Source: CAUZJO01 sp963580245 (GTDB taxonomy: Bacteria > Sumerlaeota > Sumerlaeia > MVZB01). From it: a stretch of 41,771 bases of DNA. Below the pieces are notes generated by a model. That model saw nothing but the letters and a program-made list of their open reading frames with translations. It had not been told where the DNA came from and searched no databases. A program made the translations under genes and the position numbers. Positions within the stretch are counted from its first letter, which is position 1, and every line of letters begins with the position of its first letter. Shown piece by piece: positions 23,210-31,605 of this stretch. The stretch lies in NCBI GenBank assembly GCA_963580245.1, contig CAUZJO010000017.1, forward strand, positions 1 through 41,771. The letters run 5' to 3'.

Positions 23210-23773
23210 ATGTCATCCACCGATGCGCCCGAAGTCTCCATCCGGCCCGAGCCGACGCCCAATCCCAATAGTGTCCGGTTCGTCGTGGACCGCCGCTTGC
23301 TCCCCGGCGGCACGGCGGAGTTCCCCGGCGCCGAACAGGCCGAAAACTCCCCCCTGGCCCGGCGGTTGTTCGCGATCGATGGTGTCGATCGCCTCCTGAT
23401 CGGGCCGGATTTCGTCTCTATCACCAGCGAGGCGGTCGATTGGGCCGCGCTCGGCGAGCGGGTCATGGAGACCATCCGCGAGCACATCGCCTCGGGTGAG
23501 GAGGCGGTCGCCGGCGGGGCCGATGCGGTCGCCATCGAGGCCAAGAACGATACCGAACGGGGCATCATGCGCGTGATCGACCAGGAAATCCGCCCCGCAG
23601 TCGCGATGGACGGCGGCGACATCATCTACGGCGGGTTCGAGAACGGCGTGGTCCACCTGCACCTGCGCGGTTCCTGCCACGGCTGCCCCAGCTCGATGAT
23701 GACGCTCAAGATGGGCATCGAACGCCGCCTCCAGGAAGAGTATCCCGAAGTTCAGTCGGTGGAGGCGATTTGA
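23210..23773 (+). CDS. Nfu-type iron-sulfur cluster carrier
   Basis: 187 residues. The N-terminal Nfu_N domain (about 10-95) starts with 'EPTPNPNSVRFVVDRRLLPG' and includes 'LARRLFAIDGVDRLLIGPDF'. The C-terminal NifU domain (about 115-187) has 'IRPAVAMDGGDIIYGGFENG' and the cluster-binding CxxC in 'GSCHGCPSS', ending 'EEYPEVQSVEAI'. Such proteins carry 4Fe-4S clusters to apo-enzymes in the cytoplasm. Length and order are those of eukaryotic and alphaproteobacterial-type Nfu. It is preceded by AAAGAAAGG and stands alone; no other isc or suf gene is near. Confidence 0.92.
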   Translation: MSSTDAPEVSIRPEPTPNPNSVRFVVDRRLLPGGTAEFPGAEQAENSPLARRLFAIDGVDRLLIGPDFVSITSEAVDWAALGERVMETIREHIASGEEAVAGGADAVAIEAKNDTERGIMRVIDQEIRPAVAMDGGDIIYGGFENGVVHLHLRGSCHGCPSSMMTLKMGIERRLQEEYPEVQSVEAI

Positions 23774-23842
23774 GCGCGCGGCCCGAGCGGGAATGAAATG
23801 GATTTCCCGCGTGAACGAACTGAGACCATCGAAGTTAAAACG

Positions 23843-25234
23843 TCAAGCCTTCCGCCACGGACCCGTGATCGCCACGGTCTTGCCCAACACCTGAATATTC
23901 ACGAAGAGCGTCGAGCCGTCAGGTGAGAACGTGACGCCGGCGAGTTCCGAGCCGCTATGGTGGCTGGCGAGGCCGTAGACCTGGCCGCGTGGCGTGACGC
24001 CCATGAGGCGATTGGTTGCGGGGCCATCCTCGCAGACGATCAGGTCGCCCCACGGCGCCACGGTCAGGTTGTCCGCGTTTTCGACCAGGGCCGGGTCATT
24101 GGGCTCGATGAACAACTCCAGGCGTGCCGGCCGTTGCGTCTCGCTCGCCTGGCTTTCGTCCGGGCTGGGCATGTATTTCCAGATCTGACCCTTTTTGGCG
24201 CGGCCTCCGTTGGTGCAGGCGAAGTATACGGCGTCGCGGCCATGCCAGATGCCCTCGCCGCGGGCGAAGCGGGCCGCGCCGGACGTGAACATCCGGTGAC
24301 GGAGATCGTCGTCGGGAGATTCGACCTCCTCGGCGTCGATCCATTCGACCGCCAACACCTCGCTGACGGGGACCTGGGCGGGTTGTTCCCAATTGCGCGT
24401 GTCCAGGCCCGGCTTGTCGCGCACTTGGAGGGCTTGCAATCGCCCGCCCATGCGCAGTTGGCCGGGCCGGTTGGGCACAAACCGATAGAACACCCCGTCC
24501 CCGCGGTCCTCGGTCTGGTAGACGCAGCCGCTTTTGGGATCGACGGCGATCGCTTCGTGGTTGAACCGGCCCATCGCCTTGAGCGGCATGGGATCCATGA
24601 TACATCTACCGTGGGCCGCCGGGACCTCGAAGTTATAGCCGTGGTCTTTCTCATACACCTCGTCGGCGCGTTGGACGTGCTCTTCGCATGAGACCCAACT
24701 GTTCCACGGCGTCGGTCCTCCGGCGCAGTTGCGCAAGGTCCCGGCGAGGCTCAGGTGTTGGCGTTTGAGCTTCTGGCGGCGGGTGTCATAGAGCAGCGTC
24801 GTCGTCCCGCCGGGGCAGGGCCGCTTGCCGTTGCATCCGTCATAGAACGCGGCGGGGGCCATGCGGGCGGCCATCGCCGAATCGGGGCCGAACGCGCTGA
24901 ACTCTTGGTCGATACTACTCAGCTCGTGATTACACACGACCAATGCGTGGCCGCCGGGCCCGGGGAAGGCCGCCATGCCATCGGCCCGGCCGGGGACCCG
25001 GAACCCGTCGCTCATGCGCTCGCCGACCGTCGCGATCACCTTGTAGCTAAACCCTGCGGGCAGGTCGAGCAGCCCCTCGGGATCGGCCAGCAGTTCCCCA
25101 TGGCCAACCCCCGCGTGCGAACGAAACGCCTCCGAAAAATCCGGGTGCTCCGCGAATATGCGCAACCCGCCGAAGCCGAGACCGACGGCGGCGCCCAAGA
25201 AATCGCGTCGTGAAAGAACCATCGCCGTTTTCAT
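23843..25234 (-). CDS. PhoX-type (DUF839) secreted phosphatase-like protein with Tat signal
   Basis: 463 residues. ATG 25234 is preceded by GAGAGGAGGG. 'SRRDFLGAAVGLGFGG' is a twin-arginine signal, so the protein is exported folded. PhoX/DUF839 features: 'LPAGFSYKVIATVGERMSDG', 'HALVVCNHELSS', 'RNCAGGPTPWNSWVSCEE', 'GRFNHEAIAVDP', 'VYQTEDRGDGVFYRFVP' and 'ENADNLTVAPWGDLIVCED'. PhoX enzymes are Ca/Fe-dependent alkaline phosphatases with a beta-propeller. The family also contains members of unproven activity, so phosphatase is a family-level call. It follows the PEGA-domain gene by 17 bp in one transcript. Confidence 0.85.
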   Translation of the reverse strand: MKTAMVLSRRDFLGAAVGLGFGGLRIFAEHPDFSEAFRSHAGVGHGELLADPEGLLDLPAGFSYKVIATVGERMSDGFRVPGRADGMAAFPGPGGHALVVCNHELSSIDQEFSAFGPDSAMAARMAPAAFYDGCNGKRPCPGGTTTLLYDTRRQKLKRQHLSLAGTLRNCAGGPTPWNSWVSCEEHVQRADEVYEKDHGYNFEVPAAHGRCIMDPMPLKAMGRFNHEAIAVDPKSGCVYQTEDRGDGVFYRFVPNRPGQLRMGGRLQALQVRDKPGLDTRNWEQPAQVPVSEVLAVEWIDAEEVESPDDDLRHRMFTSGAARFARGEGIWHGRDAVYFACTNGGRAKKGQIWKYMPSPDESQASETQRPARLELFIEPNDPALVENADNLTVAPWGDLIVCEDGPATNRLMGVTPRGQVYGLASHHSGSELAGVTFSPDGSTLFVNIQVLGKTVAITGPWRKA

Positions 25235-25251
25235 CGCGCCGGGCCCTCCTC

Positions 25252-25698
25252 TCAATCGTCCCCCTTGGGCTTCTCGTAAAGATTCAGGTGAACGTTGGAC
25301 GGGTCCTGCTTCCAGGCGCCGGGGGCGAGCAGGCCCAGGAAGGGGAGCAAGAAGATGCAGCCGCCGACGATATCGACGATCCCGATCGTGCTCAGCGTGG
25401 TCGAAGTCAAGCGGGTGGCGGTTTCATAACCATCCTTGCCGACGACGATGCTTGTCTCCTCGTTCTTCTTGATTTTGTATTGGGTCGGCGTCACGCCCGC
25501 GCTCATGCCGTTGATCGAGACCCTCGCCCCCCCGGGTTCGGACGTGACGCTGATCGACTGCATCCTGGGGGCAACGAGTGAGCAGGAGGTCGCATTGATC
25601 AGCGCCAGGACCGCAAGCGTCACTATGCCGATATCCCGCGGAATCCGCACGGTCCCGGGGCCTTCCTGGTTCGCCGTCCGGCTGCGAATCAATGTCAT
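25252..25698 (-). CDS. PEGA-domain envelope protein, probably a lipoprotein
   Basis: 148 residues. A hydrophobic segment, 'IGIVTLAVLALINATSCSLVA', carries a possible lipobox Cys (position 39) after a long N-terminal leader. Residues about 46-95 form a PEGA domain ('ISVTSEPGGARVSINGMSAG', 'TPTQYKIKKNEETSIVVGKDGY'). Then comes a second hydrophobic stretch, 'STIGIVDIVGGCIFLLPFLGLL', so it may be membrane-anchored at both ends. PEGA domains are small beta domains of surface proteins. ATG 25698 follows GAGGATGG. It is the first gene of the two-gene unit with PhoX. Confidence 0.78.
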   Translation of the reverse strand: MTLIRSRTANQEGPGTVRIPRDIGIVTLAVLALINATSCSLVAPRMQSISVTSEPGGARVSINGMSAGVTPTQYKIKKNEETSIVVGKDGYETATRLTSTTLSTIGIVDIVGGCIFLLPFLGLLAPGAWKQDPSNVHLNLYEKPKGDD

Positions 25699-25831
25699 CG
25701 TTTTCCATCCTCAGGTCAGGTCGATTCAAACCATTTTCAATACGACCCCCAGGTTAATCCAAGGTCATGGTGTTATCCATCGCAATCATCGCTTCCCCGT
25801 CCCAAGCAAACCCCGCCACGCCTTTTCAGGT

Positions 25832-26007
25832 CGGCTCCCGTCCCTCGTCCTCGTAATCGAAATCCGCCTCATCAGCGCGACCCACCTCGATTGCGGCCCG
25901 AGAAGAAAACCCGATTACGAGGACGAGAGACGGGAGCCGAGAGCCGATCTTCAACCGGAACGGGGACCCTTTACCGAAGTGGCGTTTATTCTCAAATCTA
26001 AATCTCA
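25832..26007 (-). repeat. Interspersed inverted-repeat element, copy A
   Basis: Two 28-bp arms, 25832-25859 and 25912-25939, are inverted repeats matching at 27 of 28 positions, with a 52-bp spacer. On the minus strand the roughly 70 bp before the arm (26007 to 25940) and the arms align with 41355-41517 near the right edge. Shared landmarks are TAAACGCC, CGTTCCGGT, CTCGTCCTCGTAATCG and CAATCGAGG. It fills most of the 354-bp gap between the PEGA gene and the SGNH gene. No protein-coding content is apparent. Confidence 0.75.
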
Positions 26008-26052
26008 CCCGGATCCTCGGCGGCGCCAGACGGGGGTTTACTTCCGGAGGGG

Positions 26053-27057
26053 GTGTCGCGTAAAATGGGTATGCTTCGGAATCGTCGCGGGAACGACTTC
26101 CAAGGATGTAAGGTGTATCGCACGGTGTCTTCACCCTTTTCACGCACTAGTACACCGAAGCCGAATTACGTGAACCTTTCCCAGATGGGCTGGCCATATA
26201 GCGCCATGGGCGTTTCAGGTACGATCCGCCTCCCGCTAACAGTTCAAGAACTCGCGCTTCCTTGTACCAGGCCCATAATCTTGGCTGCTCTGATGACTTG
26301 GAGCCTGGGCCTTGCGGCTTGGTCGATGGGGCCGTGGGTTGAATGCGATGCGATCGGCGGGTCCAATTCACGGATGCTCAAGGAGCGGGTCCAGCTGCGG
26401 CTGCAAAGCACCGCGCCGATTGATTTGGCGATCATCATGATCGGCGCCAACGACGCCACCTATCGCTACTCTCGCGTCACCTTGGGCGAATACAAACAAA
26501 ACGTTCTGGAGGCGCTCACGATGCTGCAAGAGGCGGGGGTCACCACGATGGTGGCTGAGATCCTCCCCGTCATCGAGAGCTACAAGAAGCAACAGGAACC
26601 CTGGCTGCCCCCTTCCCCCAATAAACTGATCCGCAACTACAACCGCGAGCTGCTGCACGCGGCGGAGGCAACAGCCCAGAAAACCCATTATATCAAGACG
26701 TTCGACTATTTTCTGCCGCACGTGAATACGTCTCGTGAAGCCTGGGTCAGGAATCACGCCAACAGCAAACAATCCAAGGACGGCATCCATCCCACCGCCC
26801 AGGGCGTTCGTGAGCTCGCGGGGCTCTACACGAACGCGATTGGCGAGTTGGATGTGGACTTAATGGAGGCGCGGATCGTGCTCTTCGGCGATTCAATTAC
26901 CGTCACGAACTACCTGTCGGCCAGTCAGAGGATGAGAAACCAGCTCATGCTGCAAATCCGCCGTCTCAACAGCCAACGTGAAGCCGAAGCGCAAAAGGTG
27001 CCCCCACCCTCCGCTGAAAGCCAACTTCCGGCCCAGTCCAATGAGGCAAAGCAATAA
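26053..27057 (+). CDS. SGNH/GDSL-type hydrolase with permuted catalytic blocks
   Basis: The open frame of 334 residues contains all four SGNH blocks but in unusual order. Block II is the Gly region 'DAIGGSNSRML' (100-109); block III is 'GANDATY' (N133); block V is 'DGIHPTAQG' (D243, H246); and block I, 'RIVLFGDSITVTNY' with the nucleophile Ser281, stands last. In normal SGNH esterases block I is near the N-terminus. The tail 'QIRRLNSQREAEAQ' after block I matches the stretch that normally leads into block II, so the ends join as in a circular permutation. The first 75 residues are low quality, and the true start is probably downstream, perhaps before the hydrophobic 'PIILAALMTWSLGLAAW'. An alternative is a truncated tandem of two domains. 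It precedes trpB by 27 bp. Confidence 0.65.
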   Translation: MSRKMGMLRNRRGNDFQGCKVYRTVSSPFSRTSTPKPNYVNLSQMGWPYSAMGVSGTIRLPLTVQELALPCTRPIILAALMTWSLGLAAWSMGPWVECDAIGGSNSRMLKERVQLRLQSTAPIDLAIIMIGANDATYRYSRVTLGEYKQNVLEALTMLQEAGVTTMVAEILPVIESYKKQQEPWLPPSPNKLIRNYNRELLHAAEATAQKTHYIKTFDYFLPHVNTSREAWVRNHANSKQSKDGIHPTAQGVRELAGLYTNAIGELDVDLMEARIVLFGDSITVTNYLSASQRMRNQLMLQIRRLNSQREAEAQKVPPPSAESQLPAQSNEAKQ

Positions 27058-27084
27058 GCCCGAAAAGGAATCGATCTCAAACAT

Positions 27085-28314
27085 ATGGCTGAAAGCGCAA
27101 CCGCCGTCCGACCGGCCCTGAAAGACCTGCCCGACGCGACCGGCCATTTCGGCCAGTTTGGGGGACGCTACGTTCCCGAAACCCTGATGAACGCGCTGGT
27201 CGATCTGGAACGGGAATATCACGCGGTCACTCGCGATCCGGAATTCCAGGCCGAGCTGGACGACCTGCTACGTCATTACGTCGGTCGGCCCACGCCGCTC
27301 TACGAGGCCAAGCGGCTATCGCGGGCGTTGGGGGTGCGGGCGCGGATTTTCCTCAAGCGCGAGGACCTCTGTCACACTGGCGCCCATAAGATCAATCAGG
27401 CGTTGGCCCAGGGGTTGCTCGCCCGGCGGCTGGGCAAGGGGCGCGTGATCGCTGAGACCGGGGCCGGCCAGCACGGCGTGGCCACCGCCACCGCCGCCGC
27501 GCTGCTGGACCTCAAGTGTTGCGTCTACATGGGCGAGGAGGACGTTCGGCGCCAGGAGTTGAACGTGTTTCGCATGCGCCTGCTCGGCGCGGAGGTGGTC
27601 GGCATCACCAGCGGCTCGCGAACGCTCAAGGACGCCACCAACGAAGCCATGCGCGCGTGGATGGCGACGGTCGAGGACACCCATTACATCATCGGCTCGT
27701 GCGTGGGGCCGCATCCCTTCCCCATGATGGTCCGCGATTTCCAATCGGTCATCGGCCGCGAAGCGCGCGGCCAGTGCCTCGAACAGGTCGGTCGATTGCC
27801 CGATGCGCTGGTCGCGTGCGTCGGGGGCGGGTCCAATTCCCTGGGCCTGTTCGCGCCCTTCTACGATGATGACGAGGTCAAGATTTATGGCATCGAGGCG
27901 GGCGGGGAAGGGTTTCTGAGCGGGCGGCACGCCAGTTCGATCACCAACCACCAGATCGGCGTCTTTCACGGGTCCAAGAGCTACGTGCTGCAAAACGAAG
28001 ACGGTCAGATTCTGGAGGCCCACAGCATCTCGGCCGGTCTGGACTACCCCGGCGTCGGTCCCGAACACTGCTTTTACGCCGATAGCGGCCGCGCCGCCTA
28101 TCACATCGTCAATGATAAGGAGGCCCTGGCCGCGACCAGTCAACTGTGCCTGACCGAGGGCATTCTGCCCGCGCTGGAGTCGGCGCACGCCCTGGCCTCC
28201 TTGCCGGGCATCATCGAGGAGCTTCCCGCGGGCGCGGTGATCATCCTCGGCCTCTCGGGCCGGGGCGACAAAGACGTCTACAGTATCCGCAAGGCCATGG
28301 AAGAGACCTCATGA
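27085..28314 (+). CDS. trpB: Tryptophan synthase beta subunit
   Basis: 409 residues, PLP enzyme joining indole and serine to tryptophan. 'GQFGGRYVPETLM' at the N-terminus, PLP lysine in 'HTGAHKINQAL', 'ETGAGQHGVATATAAALL', phosphate loop 'CVGGGSNSLGLF', and 'SISAGLDYPGVGPEH' identify the TrpB1 class. Length is standard. The stop overlaps the trpA start by 4 bp, as in many trp operons. The other trp genes are not in the window. ATG 27085 has only a distant AAGGAA upstream. Confidence 0.97.
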   Translation: MAESATAVRPALKDLPDATGHFGQFGGRYVPETLMNALVDLEREYHAVTRDPEFQAELDDLLRHYVGRPTPLYEAKRLSRALGVRARIFLKREDLCHTGAHKINQALAQGLLARRLGKGRVIAETGAGQHGVATATAAALLDLKCCVYMGEEDVRRQELNVFRMRLLGAEVVGITSGSRTLKDATNEAMRAWMATVEDTHYIIGSCVGPHPFPMMVRDFQSVIGREARGQCLEQVGRLPDALVACVGGGSNSLGLFAPFYDDDEVKIYGIEAGGEGFLSGRHASSITNHQIGVFHGSKSYVLQNEDGQILEAHSISAGLDYPGVGPEHCFYADSGRAAYHIVNDKEALAATSQLCLTEGILPALESAHALASLPGIIEELPAGAVIILGLSGRGDKDVYSIRKAMEETS

Positions 28315-29123
28315 ACCGCATCGACCAGTTGTTCGAGCGCAAGCGCGAGCAAGGCGCCGCGGCCATGATCTTCTACCTGACCGCCGGCTGTCCGGATATG
28401 GCCGTGACCGAACGCGTCATCGACGTGCTCGCCGAGGAGGGGGTGGACCTGATCGAGCTGGGCATCCCATTCTCCGACCCCATCGCCGATGGTCCGACCA
28501 TTCAAGAGGCCTCGCGGGTGGCGCTGGAGGGTGGCGCGACGGTCCGGGGCATCATCGAGCTGGTCGGCCGTGCGCGCCGGCGTCATCCCGAACTGGTCGT
28601 GGTCCTATTCGGTGCCTATAATCCGATCTTCCGGATGGGCGATGAGCGGTTCGCCGCCGCCGCCGCCCAGGCCGGGGCCGACGGCATCCTCATCCCCGAC
28701 TTGCCTCCCGAAGAGGCGCAAGACGTCCGTCGCGCGGCGGGGGCGCACGGGCTTTCGATGGTCTTCCTGGCCGCCCCCACCACCCCGCCCGAACGGATGC
28801 GATTGATCGCGGAGGCTTCGACGGGGTTCATCTACTATATCTCGGTCAAGGGGGTGACGGGCGCCCGCGCCGAACTGCCCGCCGACCTCAAGAGCAAGCT
28901 CGAGACGCTAAAGTCCGTCACCGATAAGCCGGTGGCCGTCGGCTTCGGGATCGCGGAGCCGGAGCAAGCGCGCGCCGTGGCTTCGATCGCCGATGGCGTG
29001 GTCGTTGGGAGCAAACTGGTTCAGATGGTCGGCTCGGAGCCGGGCGCGGCCGTTGATTTCGATCGCCTGCGGGGATTCGTCCGGTCGATGTGTGAAGCGG
29101 TCGCTGGCGCGCATGCCGTCTAA
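28311..29123 (+). CDS. trpA: Tryptophan synthase alpha subunit
   Basis: 270 residues, TIM barrel that cleaves indole-3-glycerol phosphate and channels indole to TrpB. 'IFYLTAGCPDM', catalytic Glu in 'DLIELGIPFSDPIADGP', catalytic Asp in 'ADGILIPDLPPEEA', 'YYISVKGVTGARAEL', and the phosphate loop 'AVGFGIAEPEQA' are all present. The start is ATG 28311 inside the overlap with the trpB stop; a longer in-frame version from 28146 would overlap trpB and is rejected. Normal length, no defects. Confidence 0.97.
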   Translation: MNRIDQLFERKREQGAAAMIFYLTAGCPDMAVTERVIDVLAEEGVDLIELGIPFSDPIADGPTIQEASRVALEGGATVRGIIELVGRARRRHPELVVVLFGAYNPIFRMGDERFAAAAAQAGADGILIPDLPPEEAQDVRRAAGAHGLSMVFLAAPTTPPERMRLIAEASTGFIYYISVKGVTGARAELPADLKSKLETLKSVTDKPVAVGFGIAEPEQARAVASIADGVVVGSKLVQMVGSEPGAAVDFDRLRGFVRSMCEAVAGAHAV

Positions 29124-29183
29124 TTCGGGCGGTCGAAATCGAGTTCGGACCGCAAATCCAGATCCAAGAAAGTAAGAGTCGGC

Positions 29184-30398
29184 GTGAAACAGAAAACCCT
29201 CGTCACGATCATTGGTTCTTCGAGACCGCCCACGACAAACAACGGGAGGGCTCCTGGAGTCCTGGGTATATTGGGGCTGGCCCTTCTCGCGTTTATCGCG
29301 GCGCTGCCGATTTGCGCCGCATCCGACCAAAACGCCGACGACGAACCGAGCACGGCGAGACAAGAAGAGGCCGCCTCATCCGATGAGCCAACCACTGACA
29401 CGGCCGTGGTGAAAAAGGAAGAAGAGGAAGAACAGGATGAGGAGGACGAGCGGGGCGAACAGGACGAGGCGCCCAAACAGGTTTCACTGAAAACCGTTTA
29501 CAAACCCAAGCCCCAGCAGGTCCGCCTCAAACCGGTTCTCAAAGACGATTCGGAGGAAACCTTGTCCGCGGCTTCGGCCCAATCCGAGGGCAAAGTCGAA
29601 CCGCCGCAAACGGCGTCCAAACCGGACGAGCCTCCTCGACAAGCCAACCTGGCCGTGATCAAGAAGCCCGACACGAAGCAGGCCCCGTCGCCACCGCCAG
29701 AGAAAACGGTCGAGGAGCAAGAAGTGGCGGAGCGGCCGGAGACAACAAAGGTCGCGGAGAAACCAAAAAAGAAGGCCCCGGAAGAGACGATCAATTGGGA
29801 CCGGTTGCTCAAGGCCCCGGCTTCCGCGTCGATCTTGCGGAGGTTAAACAATTACGTCGTCGAACATCGCGACTCCCCGCGCTTGCCCGAGGCGTTGCTG
29901 CGCATCGGCCGGATCAATCTGGAACTGGGCAATCCCGAGGAAGCGCTGATGGCCCTGCGCGCGGCTTCGAGCGTCGCCGTGGACCTCGCGTTGGTTCATC
30001 AGGTCGACCGCGGACTGGCCGAGGCCACGACGCGAACGGGCGAATATAAGGCGGCGGTTATCCATTGGGGCAAGGTCGCCGACCGAACCGCGCGGCAAGA
30101 TGAACGTGTCGAGTCGCTCATCGGAATGGGAATGGCGTTGACCGCCCAAGGCCGGCTCGAGGACGCGCGGGCCATTTGGAGGGGACTGGGCGCCCTTACC
30201 GCGCTGCTTGACGGCTCGCGCGCCACCGAACTGCAAGCCGCCACGCTCCTCGGTCAGGCGCTCACGGCGGAGCTGGTCGGGCAGTCCGCCGAGGCGATTA
30301 GTCATTTTAACGAACTGTTGTCCCTCTACCCCCGAAGCCCTCAGGCGCGGATCGCGATCAATCGGGTCATCGATCTGAGGGTACCGCTGTTTGAGTAA
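29184..30398 (+). CDS. Exported acidic/proline-rich protein with C-terminal TPR repeats
   Basis: 404 residues from GTG 29184. A hydrophobic segment at about 25-45 ('LGILGLALLAFIAALPICA') is a signal peptide or anchor. Residues about 50-200 are disordered and highly charged ('VVKKEEEEEQDEEDERGEQ', then Pro/Lys/Glu-rich spacers). The last 200 residues hold helical TPR-like repeats ('LPEALLRIGRINLELGNPEEAL', 'EAISHFNELLSLYPRSPQA'), as in outer-membrane assembly (YfiO/YbgF-like) helpers. A periplasmic scaffolding role is a guess. It lies 60 bp after trpA and 56 bp before the DUF4870 gene. Confidence 0.65.
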   Translation: MKQKTLVTIIGSSRPPTTNNGRAPGVLGILGLALLAFIAALPICAASDQNADDEPSTARQEEAASSDEPTTDTAVVKKEEEEEQDEEDERGEQDEAPKQVSLKTVYKPKPQQVRLKPVLKDDSEETLSAASAQSEGKVEPPQTASKPDEPPRQANLAVIKKPDTKQAPSPPPEKTVEEQEVAERPETTKVAEKPKKKAPEETINWDRLLKAPASASILRRLNNYVVEHRDSPRLPEALLRIGRINLELGNPEEALMALRAASSVAVDLALVHQVDRGLAEATTRTGEYKAAVIHWGKVADRTARQDERVESLIGMGMALTAQGRLEDARAIWRGLGALTALLDGSRATELQAATLLGQALTAELVGQSAEAISHFNELLSLYPRSPQARIAINRVIDLRVPLFE

Positions 30399-30454
30399 AC
30401 GAGGGTCGACACCGAAGTCGCCCCCGGCGGTCCCATGGAAAAGGGGAAGAAATC

Positions 30455-30829
30455 GTGAGAAGCGAACAGGAACATTGGATCGTCGGCTTCTGTCATTTGA
30501 TTAACATCGTGCCCCTCTGGGGTCTGCTCATCTGCGGAGGGATCTGGTTTCGTCTGCGCGAGGAGAGCCGTGAGGTTGTCCTCCACGCCCAGCAGGCCAT
30601 TCTGTTCCATATCATGATGCTTTGCGCGGTGCTGATCTGGAGCCTGGTGCTGATCTTCGTCAAGATTGTGCAGAAGATTTCAGAGCCCTTGGCGCTCGTG
30701 ATCGACCGAATCAATGATGCGTTCGTTCTGGTCCTCTTTATCGTCTATGCCCTGATCTGCCTTTTCGGTTGCATCCAATGCCTGCAAGGCAGGTCGTTTC
30801 GCTATCCCCTGGTCAGGATTCAGCCTTGA
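30455..30829 (+). CDS. DUF4870 family small membrane protein
   Basis: 124 residues from GTG 30455, with AAAAGGGGAAG just upstream. The start 'EQEHWIVGFCHLINIVPLWG' and the three or four hydrophobic helices ('LHAQQAILFHIMMLCAVL', 'DAFVLVLFIVYALICLFGC') are the DUF4870 (Tic20-like) pattern. The biochemical role of the family is unknown. Its TGA stop overlaps the TTG start of tsaB, the beginning of a run of overlapping genes up to 34794. Confidence 0.75.
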   Translation: MRSEQEHWIVGFCHLINIVPLWGLLICGGIWFRLREESREVVLHAQQAILFHIMMLCAVLIWSLVLIFVKIVQKISEPLALVIDRINDAFVLVLFIVYALICLFGCIQCLQGRSFRYPLVRIQP

Positions 30830-31605
30830 AACGCTCACGAACCGCCAAATCAGGTCTCGCGGGACCAAAGGACGTGATTGTCGGCATCGAGGCGGCGACG
30901 GATTGCGGGGGGGTGGCGCTTGCGGATGCCGGCGGCCGCCTGATCGCTCATACTTGGCGTGAGAGTCGCCGGCCCGTCTCGACGCGATTGCTCGCCGATC
31001 TGGATGACCTGCTCGCGGGGGAAGGCATCCCGTCCACGTCGTTGCGGGCCGTTGCCGTATCGCTGGGGCCGGGTGCGTTCACGGGGCTGAGGGTCGGGCT
31101 GGCCCTGGCCAAGACGCTAGCCCAGGGCTGGGGCGTCCGGCTATATGGTTATTCGACCCTTGCGGCCGTCGCGCGCCGCTGGCCGGTGGCGGGCGAGACC
31201 GTCGCGGTGCTGCTCGATGCGCGCCGCAGTGAAGTTTATACGGGCATTTATCGCTCCACGGAAGATGGAGCCCCCGCCGAAGTCCTCCGCGAAGACCGCG
31301 TCGAAGCGGTTGAGTCCTTTCTCGAGGCCGTCGAAGGGACCTCGCCGGGGCCGCTCCACTTGGCGGGGAGCGGGGCGCTTGTCTATCGAGACCTGATCGC
31401 TCGGCGGCTCGGCGACGGGGTCCGTTGGCTCCCCTCTCCCTGGGACGCGCCGGGGGCGGACGCGCTGGCGCTGGCGGGCGCCCATGACTGGCGAGCCGGC
31501 AGCCCGGGCCTCGATCCCCTGACGGCCCAGCCCGTCTATCTGCGGCCCAGCGACGCCGAACGGCGTCATGGACCGGTGGCATTCCTGACCTGGAGCGCGG
31601 TATGA
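30826..31605 (+). CDS. tsaB: tRNA threonylcarbamoyladenosine biosynthesis protein TsaB
   Basis: 259 residues, ASKHA-fold partner of TsaD in making the t6A modification of ANN-decoding tRNAs. 'VIVGIEAATDCGGVALAD' is the N-terminal strand set; 'VAVSLGPGAFTGLRVGLALAKTLA' is the hallmark TsaB helix region. TTG 30826 overlaps the preceding stop (TTGA), which matches the neighbours' ATGA/GTGA overlaps; a longer start at 30769 would lie inside the DUF4870 gene. The N-terminal 12 residues are basic. The stop overlaps the MCE gene's ATG by 4 bp. tsaD and tsaE are not in the window. Confidence 0.93.
   Translation: MKRSRTAKSGLAGPKDVIVGIEAATDCGGVALADAGGRLIAHTWRESRRPVSTRLLADLDDLLAGEGIPSTSLRAVAVSLGPGAFTGLRVGLALAKTLAQGWGVRLYGYSTLAAVARRWPVAGETVAVLLDARRSEVYTGIYRSTEDGAPAEVLREDRVEAVESFLEAVEGTSPGPLHLAGSGALVYRDLIARRLGDGVRWLPSPWDAPGADALALAGAHDWRAGSPGLDPLTAQPVYLRPSDAERRHGPVAFLTWSAV

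Noticed and set aside
25826..26143. Long minus-strand open frame across repeat copy A
   Set aside because: It is explained by the inverted-repeat composition. The translation is low-complexity and differs from the corresponding frame in copy B.
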